Part shown: positions 1-7,341 of the stretch, one piece after another
How positions within the stretch are numbered: position 1 is the stretch's first letter
Layout: each line of letters starts with the position of its first letter
Source: Hymenobacter sp. UV11
Lineage (GTDB): Bacteria > Bacteroidota > Bacteroidia > Cytophagales > Hymenobacteraceae
Assembly: GCF_004684095.1 (NCBI RefSeq)
Contig: NZ_SRII01000002.1
Span: 310,692-374,691 of the forward strand
Reading direction: 5' to 3'
DNA length: 64,000 bases
Made by a program: the position numbers and the translations under genes
Notes under the pieces: model-generated
Databases searched by the model: none
Seen by the model: only the letters and a program-made list of their open reading frames with translations
Told to the model about the DNA's origin: nothing

Positions 1-90
1 CGCGACCACTCGCAGGAGTTTGGCCTGCTGTGGGTGTCGCCCCGCTACCTGCGGCTGGCTCGCCAGCAGGCCGCCAAAAAAGTTGGTTGA
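1..90 (+). CDS. 3' end of an unidentified gene
   Basis: An open frame enters from the left edge and ends at the TGA at 88-90, giving a 29-residue C-terminal fragment (starts RDHSQEFGLL, ends AAKKVG). It has no recognisable motif and I cannot name the family. The basic end and the codon use, similar to the neighbouring genes, suggest a genuine C-terminus. The following 100 bases are a normal intergenic stretch before the MerR-type regulator. Confidence 0.5.
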   Translation, partial: RDHSQEFGLLWVSPRYLRLARQQAAKKVG

Positions 91-192
91 GCGCCATTTA
101 AAGGCAGCTGGCAAACTATTTGAAGGGTTTTTGAATTAATACCCTAGCAAACGTGGTGCAGATACAGAGCAGGTTATAACTTATTCTATTAG

Positions 193-1179
193 ATGCTTCC
201 CGCCGCTGGCCCCTGGTCGGGGCGGGAATTTTACCTATCCTTCCAAAAAAACAAACTAGTGGCGCATTATTCTATCAGCGATTTGGAGCAGCTCTCCGGT
301 GTGAAGGCCCATACCATTCGCATTTGGGAGCAGCGCTACAACCTGCTGAAACCCAACCGGACCGCAACCAACATTCGCACCTACGGGGAAGCGGACTTGC
401 GGCGCTTGCTCAACGTAGCCACGCTGTGCGCCCGTGGCCAGCGCATTTCGCAGGTGGTGCGCATGAGCGAGGAGGAGCGCCAGGCCGCCGCCCTGGCTTT
501 GTGCAACGAAGTGCAGCCCACCGACGGCCCGCGCCTCAACGCCCTGCTCACGGCGGCCCTCGACCTCGACGAGCCCGCCCTGCACCGCCACTTCGACGAG
601 GCCATTGGCGAGCTCGGCACCGAAGACACGCTCCTTCGCCTGGGCTACCCCCTGCTCCAGCGCCTGAGTGTGTCGTGGAAGGCTGGCTCGCTCAGCGTGG
701 CCCAGGAGCGCCTCGTGGCCCAGCTGCTGCGCCAGGAGCTGATGGCCTCGGCCGACGCCCTACCCCTCATTCCGTTGGCGCAGGCCGAGGCGCCGCGCTG
801 GCTGCTCTTCCTGCCTGAGGGCGAGTGGCACGAGCTGGCCCTGCTCTTTATGAACTACGCCCTGCGGGCGCGTGGCTGCCAGGTGCTGTACCTGGGGCCC
901 AACCTGCCGCTGGTCGATGTAGTGGCCGCGGCCCGCACTTTCCGGCCTACCGTGCTGGCCACGGTACTCACCACTACCCCGGCCCGCAGCCAGGTGAAAA
1001 GCTATGCCACCGAGCTGCGTGCGCAGTGCCCCGAGGCCACCGTTATGCTGTTTGGAACGCTGGCCGTGCAAACTGAAGGGCTGCCCGAAGGCTGCCTGCC
1101 ACTGGCCTGTCTGCATGAATTTCGCGATTTGATTCCGTATGTAAATCAGCGCGTTGAGGAGGAAGTAGCAGAAAAATAA
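193..1179 (+). CDS. MerR-family regulator with B12-binding-like domains (CarH/LitR-like)
   Basis: Probable DNA-binding regulator of the adjacent carotenoid genes. A MerR winged helix begins YSISDLEQLSGVKAHTIRIWE (about residues 25-95). It is followed by a four-helix cobalamin-cap-like region (about 105-185) and a Rossmann B12-binding-like domain (about 200-315). This is the architecture of the light-sensing CarH/LitR regulators. Cobalamin signatures are only partly kept: the axial-ligand position survives in E211-W-H213-x-x, but the usual Gly is A216. The cap motif known as Wx9EH reads W162...E172-R173. B12 binding and photochemistry are therefore uncertain. The start may instead be the in-frame GTG at 259, where the MerR homology begins; the 22 residues before it look non-conserved. 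A sigma factor gene and crtI/crtB follow. Confidence 0.85.
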   Translation: MLPAAGPWSGREFYLSFQKNKLVAHYSISDLEQLSGVKAHTIRIWEQRYNLLKPNRTATNIRTYGEADLRRLLNVATLCARGQRISQVVRMSEEERQAAALALCNEVQPTDGPRLNALLTAALDLDEPALHRHFDEAIGELGTEDTLLRLGYPLLQRLSVSWKAGSLSVAQERLVAQLLRQELMASADALPLIPLAQAEAPRWLLFLPEGEWHELALLFMNYALRARGCQVLYLGPNLPLVDVVAAARTFRPTVLATVLTTTPARSQVKSYATELRAQCPEATVMLFGTLAVQTEGLPEGCLPLACLHEFRDLIPYVNQRVEEEVAEK

Positions 1180-1185
1180 CATAGA

Positions 1186-1210
1186 AAACGCGTCTCTGAG
1201 AGGCGCGTTT
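1186..1210 (+). terminator. hairpin after the MerR-type gene
   Basis: An imperfect inverted repeat (AAACGCG ... CGCGTTT around a CTCTGAGAG centre) lies 7 bases after the stop codon. It has no long T-run, so it may be a weak or Rho-independent-like terminator. Confidence 0.5.
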
Positions 1211-1305
1211 GCGTAAGTAGGGGCGCCCGCCCGGCCAACTAATGTACGTATCTGAAATAGCTGAAAAAATAGCTGGCTTGGTACTGTAGTTTCCCGCTTG
1301 TGGAT

Positions 1306-1313
1306 TATCTTTG
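1306..1313 (+). promoter_or_regulatory. Bacteroidota -7 promoter element (TATCTTTG) for the ECF sigma gene
   Basis: TATCTTTG matches the TAnnTTTG consensus exactly. It places transcription start near 1319, about 25 bases before the ATG at 1345. It also argues against the upstream GTG at 1300 as translation start. Confidence 0.6.
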
Positions 1314-1344
1314 TTTAAGATTCTGCTACGAACCCTTCTACAAT

Positions 1345-1899
1345 ATGACTTCTCTGGAATTCACTTCCCAAGTGCAGAAAATATCCTCCTCGCTCCGCCC
1401 GGTGGCCATGAACCTTACCCGCGATGCGGATGATGCGAAGGACCTGGTGCAGGAAACGTTGTTGAAAGCCCTGCTCAATAAGGATAAATTTAAAGCGGGT
1501 ACGAACTTGAAGGCATGGTTGTACACCATCATGCGCAACACCTTCATTAACAATTATAACAAGATTACCAAGCGTAGTTCCAACATCGACTCGACGGAGT
1601 ACTTCCAGTACTTCAACACCGATGAGAACTACATCACGCACAACGGCGCCACCACCGATTTTGTGGTGCGCGACATCAACGAGGCCATTGCCAGCCTGGG
1701 CACCGACTACCGCACGCCCTTCATGATGTACTACATCGGCTACAAGTACCTCGAAATTGCCGAGAAGCTGCAAATCCCGATTGGCACCGTGAAAAACCGC
1801 ATTCACATTGCCCGCAAGGACCTCAAAGCCGCTCTCAAAGTGTATGCCCCCGCCGGCGCCGAACGTGCCAGCGCCGAGCTGGAAGCTATAGAGGAATAG
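1345..1899 (+). CDS. ECF-type RNA polymerase sigma factor
   Basis: Sigma-70 family factor of about 184 residues. Region 2 is visible as RDADDAKDLVQETLLKALL with the following NLKAWLYTIMRNTFINNY. Region 4 is EIAEKLQIPIGTVKNRIHIA, a typical helix-turn-helix for -35 recognition. No anti-sigma gene is adjacent. Its place between the CarH-like regulator and crtI suggests a role in carotenoid or light/stress control, as for sigma factors next to crt genes in other bacteria; this is inference. I chose the ATG at 1345, not the open frame's GTG at 1300, because a perfect -7 element sits at 1306-1313 and the conserved sequence starts MTSLEFTSQV. A strong hairpin follows the stop. Confidence 0.88.
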   Translation: MTSLEFTSQVQKISSSLRPVAMNLTRDADDAKDLVQETLLKALLNKDKFKAGTNLKAWLYTIMRNTFINNYNKITKRSSNIDSTEYFQYFNTDENYITHNGATTDFVVRDINEAIASLGTDYRTPFMMYYIGYKYLEIAEKLQIPIGTVKNRIHIARKDLKAALKVYAPAGAERASAELEAIEE

Positions 1900-1923
1900 G
1901 TTATCCTGCTTCGCAACAACTTG

Positions 1924-1960
1924 AACGCCCGCCGTTTCCACTCTGGAAACGGCGGGCGTT
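1924..1960. terminator. perfect 17-bp-stem hairpin after the sigma gene
   Basis: The arm 1924-1940 (AACGCCCGCCGTTTCCA) is exactly repeated inverted at 1944-1960 around a 3-base loop, 25 bases after the stop. It is followed by a short T-containing run and is likely the transcription terminator of the sigma gene. Confidence 0.75.
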
Positions 1961-2350
1961 TGGCGTTTGGTCCCGCGCGGGGCGGGGCAGCCGGGGCCAG
2001 GGCCCCGCACCGGGGGTAGGGGCCAGTGCAGAGCCTAATAGGTAAACTTATTTCATAGACTCAGAGAGGGCGAATGTAGCCTGGCGGGCGGCGCGGGGGC
2101 TGCCCGCCAGGCCACGCCAAAGGTGCGGGCTTGCCCCACACCGCGCCAACCCAACTTTTTTCTTTTCGGGACTTCATTATTCTTCTTAGTCATAATCAAT
2201 AAATTGATTGCCAATATTTTGTGTAAAAATTGGGGGATTTTAGAAAATTCATTTTCCTACCCCTGCGCTGGGCGAGCACGATGCCTGGCGCGGGCCGGCG
2301 GCCAAAACAAAGTGCCGCGTCGGATTGTAGCTTGCAGCTAGTTATCCTGT
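1961..2350 (+). other. upstream region of crtI, no gene
   Basis: About 390 bases without a credible gene. The first half is GC-rich. From about 2150 to 2265 there is a pronounced AT-rich stretch (runs such as AATCAATAAATTGATTGCC, which contains the dyad ATCAATaaATTGAT) ahead of crtI. This is the best place for a regulated crtI promoter and for binding of the neighbouring regulator or sigma factor. I see no exact TAnnTTTG element. A 72-codon frame at 2123-2341 looks random and is not called. Confidence 0.4.
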
Positions 2351-3853
2351 TTGCTCCGTCCATTGGCTTCTTCTCCCCGTACTCCCACCGCTGTTGTTAT
2401 TGGTGCCGGCTTTGCTGGTCTGTCGGCCGCTACCACACTGGCCCAGGCCGGCTGGCACGTGACCTTGCTAGAGAAGAACGATGGCCCCGGCGGCCGGGCG
2501 CGGGTGTTTGAAGCCCAGGGCTTTACCTTCGACATGGGCCCGAGCTGGTACTGGATGCCCGGCGTGTTTGAGCAGTATTTCGGGAAATTTGGCAAAAAAG
2601 TGGCCGACTACTATGAGCTGGTACGCCTCGACCCCTCTTACCAGGTCATCTTCGAAGGCGATGACGCGGTAGATATTCCGGCTAGCATGGCCGAGCTGCG
2701 CCAGCTGTTCGAAAGCCTGGAACCCGGCAGCGCGGCCCGCCTCGATGCCTTTCTGGCCCAGGCCGAGTACAAGTACGAAGTCGGCATCAACAAATTCGTG
2801 CACTTGCCCAGCCGCTCGGTCACTGAGTTTATCGACTGGGAAATCGTGAAAGGTGCCGTGCGGCTCGACCTGCTGCAAAGCATGGCCAAGCACGCGCGCA
2901 AGTTTTTCAGCCACCCCAAGCTGCTCAAGCTCATCGAGTTTCCGGTACTGTTTCTGGGGGCTACCCCCGAGAATACGCCCGCGCTCTACTCGCTTATGAA
3001 CTACGCCGACCTCGCCCTCGGCACTTGGTACCCCAAAGGCGGCATGCACCAGATAGTGCGCGGCATGGTGGCCCTGGCCCAGGAGCAGGGGGTAGGGATA
3101 GAATACGACCAGGAAGTGCGCGAAATCGTGGTCGAAAACGGCCGCGCCACCGGCGTGCGCACCGCCACCGGCTTCTGGCCCGCCGATGCCGTGGTGGCCG
3201 GCGCCGACTACCACCACATCGAGCAGCAGGTATTGGCACCCGAGTACCGCCACTACTCGCCCGCCTATTGGGACTCGCGCACCATGGCGCCGTCGTCGCT
3301 GCTCTTTTACCTGGGCGTGAACCGCAAGCTGGACCGGCTGCTGCACCACAACCTGTTTTTTGACGAGGATTTCAGCCAGCACGCGCACGAGATATACGAG
3401 GCGCCGCAGTGGCCTAGCCGGCCGCTGTTCTACGCCTCGGTGCCCAGCAAAACCGACCCCACGGTGGCCCCCGAAGGCCAGGAAAACCTGTTCCTGCTCG
3501 TGCCCGTGGCCCCCGACCTCGACGACCCCGAGGCCACCCGCGAGAAGTATTACAACATGCTGATGGATAGGCTTGAAAAGCATTGCGGCCACACCATCCG
3601 TGAGCACGTTATCTACAAGCGCAGCTACGCCCACCGCGACTTCGTGGCCGACTACCACTCCTTCAAAGGCAACGCCTACGGCCTGGCCAACACGCTGAAG
3701 CAGACGGCCATTCTTAAGCCTTCGCTTAAGAGCAACAAGGTGAGTAACTTGTATTTCACGGGCCAGCTTACGGTGCCGGGGCCGGGCGTGCCGCCCTCGC
3801 TCATTTCGGGCCAGGTAGTGGCCGGGGAAGTTTTAAAGGAAATTAAAAACTAG
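2351..3853 (+). CDS. crtI: phytoene desaturase
   Basis: FAD-dependent desaturase of carotenoid synthesis, converting phytoene towards lycopene. The N-terminus has the dinucleotide-binding motif VVIGAGFAGLSAA (about residues 15-27) followed by the acidic strand end LLEKNDGPGGRA. The C-terminus has YFTGQLTVPGPGVPPSLISG, the conserved FAD-contacting end of CrtI. The length of about 500 residues is normal. There is no ATG at the front: the frame opens with TTG at 2351, and a second TTG at 2363 gives MASSPRTPTAVVIGAGF, an equally natural start. A palindromic element separates it from crtB, with which it is probably co-transcribed. The product is likely used with CrtB, an unseen cyclase/hydroxylase and CrtW to make a keto-carotenoid. 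Confidence 0.93.
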   Translation: MLRPLASSPRTPTAVVIGAGFAGLSAATTLAQAGWHVTLLEKNDGPGGRARVFEAQGFTFDMGPSWYWMPGVFEQYFGKFGKKVADYYELVRLDPSYQVIFEGDDAVDIPASMAELRQLFESLEPGSAARLDAFLAQAEYKYEVGINKFVHLPSRSVTEFIDWEIVKGAVRLDLLQSMAKHARKFFSHPKLLKLIEFPVLFLGATPENTPALYSLMNYADLALGTWYPKGGMHQIVRGMVALAQEQGVGIEYDQEVREIVVENGRATGVRTATGFWPADAVVAGADYHHIEQQVLAPEYRHYSPAYWDSRTMAPSSLLFYLGVNRKLDRLLHHNLFFDEDFSQHAHEIYEAPQWPSRPLFYASVPSKTDPTVAPEGQENLFLLVPVAPDLDDPEATREKYYNMLMDRLEKHCGHTIREHVIYKRSYAHRDFVADYHSFKGNAYGLANTLKQTAILKPSLKSNKVSNLYFTGQLTVPGPGVPPSLISGQVVAGEVLKEIKN

Positions 3854-3972
3854 AAGAACGTCATGCTCATCTGGCGTCCGCTTGTCGAAGCATCTCTACC
3901 GCGTAAGTAATCCTAACGTTTAAAGTTAGTTACGTGGTAGAGATGCTTCGGCAAGCTCAGCATGACGTTCTT
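3854..3972. repeat. palindromic element, type A (copy A1), asymmetric
   Basis: Inverted repeat with outer ends AAGAACGTCATGCT / AGCATGACGTTCTT and inner arms CGAAGCATCTCTACC / GGTAGAGATGCTTCG around a loop of about 40 bases. It starts at the crtI stop and ends 21 bases before crtB. The left arm carries about ten extra bases (CATCTGGCGTCCG where the right arm and the other copies have GAG), so the two arms differ in the middle. Related copies lie at 21171, 28771 and 36046. Confidence 0.9.
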
Positions 3973-3993
3973 TTTAGCGCATAGAAAATAACG

Positions 3994-4836
3994 ATGGACC
4001 ACGAACAGCATTTCACCGACACCAGCCTGGCGTGCGCGCAGCTCATCACGCGGCGCTACAGCACGTCGTTTTCGCTGGGCATCCGCACGCTGGATAAGGC
4101 GCTGCACCGGGCCATTTATGCCGTGTATGGCTTCGTGCGCTGGGCCGATGAAATCGTGGACACGTTTCACACGCAGGACAAGGCGGCCCTGCTGGCCGAG
4201 TTTGAGCGCGACACCTACGCCGCCATCGCGGCCGGCTTCAGCCTGAACCCGGTGCTGCACGCCTTTCAGTGGGCAGTGACTACGTACCAGATTGACCACG
4301 AGTTTATTGACGCCTTTTTGCGGAGTATGGAAATGGACCTGGAGGACCGCAACTACCGCCAGGAACTGTACGAGCAGTACATCTACGGCTCGGCCGAGGT
4401 GGTGGGGCTGATGTGCCTGCGCGTGTTTTGCCAGGGCCAGCCAGCGGAGTTTGAACGCCTGAAAGCGCCCGCGCGGCGGCTGGGCGCGGCCTTTCAAAAG
4501 GTGAATTTCCTGCGCGATATCCGGTCCGACTACGAGGAGCGGGGTAGGGTTTACTTCCCCGGCCTGCGCTACGAGCAGTTTGACGACGCGGCCAAGCGGG
4601 CGGTGGAAGCCGACATCCGGGCCGATTTTGAGGCCGCCTACGAGGGCATCCGGCAGCTGCCGCGCCCGGCGCGGCTGGGCGTGTACCTGGCCTACATCTA
4701 CTACCTCAAGCTATTTCACAAGCTGCGGCAGGCCCCGGCCCAGCAAGTGCTGGCCGAGCGTGTGCGCCTGCCCGACAACACCAAGCTGCTATTGCTGGCC
4801 GGCTCGTGGCTGCGCTACCGCTTGCGGGCGGTGTAG
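3994..4836 (+). CDS. crtB: phytoene synthase
   Basis: Head-to-head condensation of two geranylgeranyl diphosphates to phytoene. This is a squalene/phytoene synthase of 280 residues with both Mg-diphosphate motifs: DEIVD at residue 52 (in YGFVRWADEIVDTF) and D175-IRSD followed by RGRVYFP. It also has the conserved substrate-pocket segment YIYGSAEVVGLMCLRVF. It starts at an ATG 21 bases after the palindromic element that separates it from crtI. No separate promoter is evident, so an operon with crtI is likely. Confidence 0.93.
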   Translation: MDHEQHFTDTSLACAQLITRRYSTSFSLGIRTLDKALHRAIYAVYGFVRWADEIVDTFHTQDKAALLAEFERDTYAAIAAGFSLNPVLHAFQWAVTTYQIDHEFIDAFLRSMEMDLEDRNYRQELYEQYIYGSAEVVGLMCLRVFCQGQPAEFERLKAPARRLGAAFQKVNFLRDIRSDYEERGRVYFPGLRYEQFDDAAKRAVEADIRADFEAAYEGIRQLPRPARLGVYLAYIYYLKLFHKLRQAPAQQVLAERVRLPDNTKLLLLAGSWLRYRLRAV

Positions 4837-4902
4837 GGGGGTAGGGCACTATGCGGGCCAGGGCGGCGTTGAAGCGGGCAGCGCGGCAACCGGCGTTGCC
4901 CC

Positions 4903-4910
4903 TAGCTTTG
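4903..4910 (+). promoter_or_regulatory. -7 element (TAGCTTTG) directly before an ATG
   Basis: An exact TAnnTTTG match ends six bases before the ATG at 4916. With usual Bacteroidota spacing the transcript would begin at or next to the start codon, i.e. a leaderless or nearly leaderless mRNA. Confidence 0.5.
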
Positions 4911-4915
4911 CGCCT

Positions 4916-5470
4916 ATGAAAAGACTACTTGTTTTTGCCCTGCTGAGCGTGCTGCCGGCGGCTTGCGGGGCGGCAGGCCGTCCTCCACTTCCGATTTCCT
5001 CTATGTCGCCCTACCAGCCGGCCGCCCTGCGCCGCCACTACGAAGATGCCGCCGCCGACAAGCAGGCCGGCGAAAAATTCTACAATTTGCTGCGCGAATA
5101 CGCCGGCCAGGACGCCTTGGTGCTGGGCTACAAGGCTGCCTCCGAGGCTATTAAGGCCCGCGATGCGTCGATGCTCAACAAGCTCACCTACGTGCAGCAG
5201 GCGGCCCGCACCTTCGACCAAGCCGTGAGCCTAGATGCCGATAATGCCGAAATTCGTTTTCTACGCTTCTCGGTCGAGAGCAACCTGCCCCCTTTCTTGG
5301 GCCTGAGTAAGCACGTGGAGCAAGACAAATCTTTTTTGCTCAATGCCGCCTTGCAGCACCCCGGCTCGGGCATGGATGCCCAAGCATTTGAAACGGTGCG
5401 TGGCTTTTTAGTAGGCCGCGGCCACGTGAGCGACGACGATGCCCAGCGTCTTGCGCGCGTGAAGGGATAG
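4916..5470 (+). CDS. small exported protein of unknown function
   Basis: A 184-residue product. The N-terminus MKRLLVFALLSVLPAACGAAG is a signal peptide with a possible weak lipobox (PAAC). The mature part is helical and tetratricopeptide-like in feel (EKFYNLLREYAGQDALVLGYKAA, ARTFDQAVSLDADNAEIRFLR). I recognise no named family, although similar small exported proteins are common in Cytophagales. The frame is open far upstream inside crtB, but the ATG at 4916 is supported by the signal peptide and the promoter element at 4903. It sits between crtB and ispH; any link to isoprenoids is only by position. Confidence 0.75.
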   Translation: MKRLLVFALLSVLPAACGAAGRPPLPISSMSPYQPAALRRHYEDAAADKQAGEKFYNLLREYAGQDALVLGYKAASEAIKARDASMLNKLTYVQQAARTFDQAVSLDADNAEIRFLRFSVESNLPPFLGLSKHVEQDKSFLLNAALQHPGSGMDAQAFETVRGFLVGRGHVSDDDAQRLARVKG

Positions 5471-5530
5471 AAAGATAAGGAGAGTGCAGAATTTGGGCGG
5501 AAAAGCACAACCTTTCTTCCTGTTCTTAGT

Positions 5531-5538
5531 TAGATTCG
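5531..5538 (+). promoter_or_regulatory. possible -7 element (TAGATTCG) before ispH
   Basis: One mismatch from TAnnTTTG (TTCG instead of TTTG), four bases before the ispH ATG. The same TTCG variant recurs upstream of other genes in this window (25219, and the minus strand at 44594 and 63631). Confidence 0.3.
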
Positions 5539-5542
5539 CAGT

Positions 5543-6397
5543 ATGCAGTCTGGTTTGCACCTCAGCGTTCGTATTGACCCTAATTCGGGGTTTTGCTTTG
5601 GCGTTATCTACGCCATTCAGATGGCCGAAGACTTGCTCGAAGAGCAGGGGTATCTGTACTGCCTGGGTGATATCGTGCACAATGACAAAGAGGTGCAGCG
5701 CCTGGAGCACAAGGGCTTGCGTATTATTGACCACGAGCGCCTGAACCAGTTGCGCGACGAGGCAGTGCTCATTCGGGCGCACGGCGAGCCGCCCAGTACC
5801 TACCAGCGGGCCATGGAAAACAACCTGACCCTCATCGACGCCAGCTGCCCGGTGGTGCTCAAGCTCCAGAACCGCATCAAGAGCAGCTTCGACCGGCGCG
5901 AGAAAATTTATATATACGGCAAGCACGGCCACGCCGAAGTGCTCGGCCTGCTAGGCCAGACCGGCGGCGAGGCCGTGGTATTTGAAAGCCTCGATGAGCT
6001 GTTGCGCCACGAGCTACCCGAGAATATTACGCTCTACAGCCAGACGACCAAGAGCACGGATTCTTTCTACCGCATTAAAAACGAGCTGGTTGCGCGTGGC
6101 TATAACATCAACGCCAACGATACCATCTGCCGGCAGGTGAGCAACCGCGATGAGGCCCTGCGGCGCTTCGCGGCGCAGTTCGACCAGGTGGTGTTCGTGT
6201 CGGGTACTAAAAGCTCCAACGGTAAGGTACTCTACCAGGTGTGCAAGGAAACCAATGAGCGCACGCATTTCGTGTCCAATACCGAGCAGATATGCCCCTC
6301 CTGGTTTGCGCCTGGCCAGTCGGTCGGCATTTGCGGGGCTACCAGCACGCCCATGTGGCTGATGGAGCAGGTACGCGACGCGCTGGAGCAATACTAA
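5543..6397 (+). CDS. ispH: 4-hydroxy-3-methylbut-2-enyl diphosphate reductase
   Basis: Last enzyme of the MEP pathway, producing IPP and DMAPP with a [4Fe-4S] cluster. The three cluster cysteines are present: C18 (SGFCFGV), C102 (DASCPVV) and C196 (DTICRQVSNR). Substrate-binding residues are in RAHGEPPSTY, GKHGHAEVLGL and SSNGKVLYQVC, and the C-terminal ICGATSTPMWLMEQV is typical. The length of 284 is normal for the family. It supplies isoprenoid precursors for the adjacent crt genes and for undecaprenyl phosphate. A CGGATTTT-type repeat follows the stop. Confidence 0.96.
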   Translation: MQSGLHLSVRIDPNSGFCFGVIYAIQMAEDLLEEQGYLYCLGDIVHNDKEVQRLEHKGLRIIDHERLNQLRDEAVLIRAHGEPPSTYQRAMENNLTLIDASCPVVLKLQNRIKSSFDRREKIYIYGKHGHAEVLGLLGQTGGEAVVFESLDELLRHELPENITLYSQTTKSTDSFYRIKNELVARGYNINANDTICRQVSNRDEALRRFAAQFDQVVFVSGTKSSNGKVLYQVCKETNERTHFVSNTEQICPSWFAPGQSVGICGATSTPMWLMEQVRDALEQY

Positions 6398-6444
6398 ATC
6401 ACGGATTACGCGGATTTTAACGGATTTCACGGATTTTGTGGACG
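6398..6444. repeat. CGGATTTCACGGATTTTGTGG-type repeat, copy E1
   Basis: Iterated CGGATT(T) units (CACGGATTACGCGGATTTTAACGG... ending GATTTTGTGGACG) fill the gap between ispH and the convergent esterase gene. Two closely related copies in inverted orientation flank the ftsZ terminator at 62297-62481. Confidence 0.85.
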
Positions 6445-7308
6445 TTATCTGCTGGGGCGGCGCTGGAGCCGTTGCATGGCCTGGGCGTAGCGCTGGCCCA
6501 TTAGGCGGGCCGAGCGGGCATCGAAGTGCAGGTGGTCGCCGCGGTCGGTGGTGCCGGCGGCCGATACGTAGGCGTAGTGGGCCACGGTTTTGCCTAGTGT
6601 TGCCACCGCCGTATTCACGCGCGCCGCGCCCGGGTTAGGCTGCGCGGTGCCATCGGGGCCAGTTTTAGTGAACTGGAACGCGGGCAGCTCCCCGGCCACG
6701 AAGGGGAGGGTAGGGGCGTGGAGGTCGGCTCGCAGCCGGGCCACCAGCGCCGCCAGCTTGGGTGCGTAGGCGGCGCTTTTGTCGGGGCTGCTATCGGTTT
6801 CGCCCTGGTGCCAGATAATGCCGGCCAGCGTGCCCGCCTGCTGTGCCACGCGGGCGCGGGCCAGGGCGTCGTCGTAGGGGTGGGTTTTGGTATCGGCAAA
6901 ATAGGCACCCGGCACCCAGGCGTCGATACCCGAGCCGCCCACCGCGCCCGGAATCAGGCCGATAACCACGCTCGTATCGGCGGCAGCCATCGCCCGGCCA
7001 AAGGCCAACCCCGGCCCCACCCCGGCCACCGGCTTATCGAAGTGAATGGGGTCCTGAGCCACCTCCCACTGCCCGGCCGGGTTGAGGCGCAGCACGTGGC
7101 GGTTGGGCACAGTGTCCGGGGCTTCCACGTAGCCCCGGCCCGCCATATTCGACTGGCCCACTAGCAGATACAGCTGAAATTTCTCCCGGCGCGCCGGCGG
7201 CGCAACCACCTGGCGCAGGCGTGGCTGCACGGCTTGCGCCCGCGCTCCGACGCCTGGCAGCAATGCCAGCGCCAGGAAGCTCACTAGGAAAATGGTTTGG
7301 TTGCTCAT
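6445..7308 (-). CDS. exported SASA-family carbohydrate esterase
   Basis: Likely acetyl-ester hydrolase of the sialate O-acetylesterase/CE6-like SASA family. A signal peptide (MSNQTIFLVSFLALALLPGVGARAQ) precedes the block I motif LLVGQSNMAGRG holding the nucleophile Ser. IIWHQGETD is a conserved block, and DHLHFDARSARLMGQRYA supplies the catalytic Asp/His. Length 287. It lies 33 bases downstream of the GH2 gene on the same strand, so the two probably form an operon that deacetylates and hydrolyses a hemicellulose or glycan side chain. A CCCTACCCC motif sits about 10 bases before the ATG. Confidence 0.8.
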   Translation of the reverse strand: MSNQTIFLVSFLALALLPGVGARAQAVQPRLRQVVAPPARREKFQLYLLVGQSNMAGRGYVEAPDTVPNRHVLRLNPAGQWEVAQDPIHFDKPVAGVGPGLAFGRAMAAADTSVVIGLIPGAVGGSGIDAWVPGAYFADTKTHPYDDALARARVAQQAGTLAGIIWHQGETDSSPDKSAAYAPKLAALVARLRADLHAPTLPFVAGELPAFQFTKTGPDGTAQPNPGAARVNTAVATLGKTVAHYAYVSAAGTTDRGDHLHFDARSARLMGQRYAQAMQRLQRRPSR

Positions 7309-7341
7309 GGCTGAGGGGGTAGGGCGGTTGAGCGCCGCAGC

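Noticed and set aside
2123..2341. A 72-codon frame upstream of crtI as a small gene
   Set aside because: It runs through an AT-rich presumed promoter region, has no plausible domain, and its second half is of random composition.
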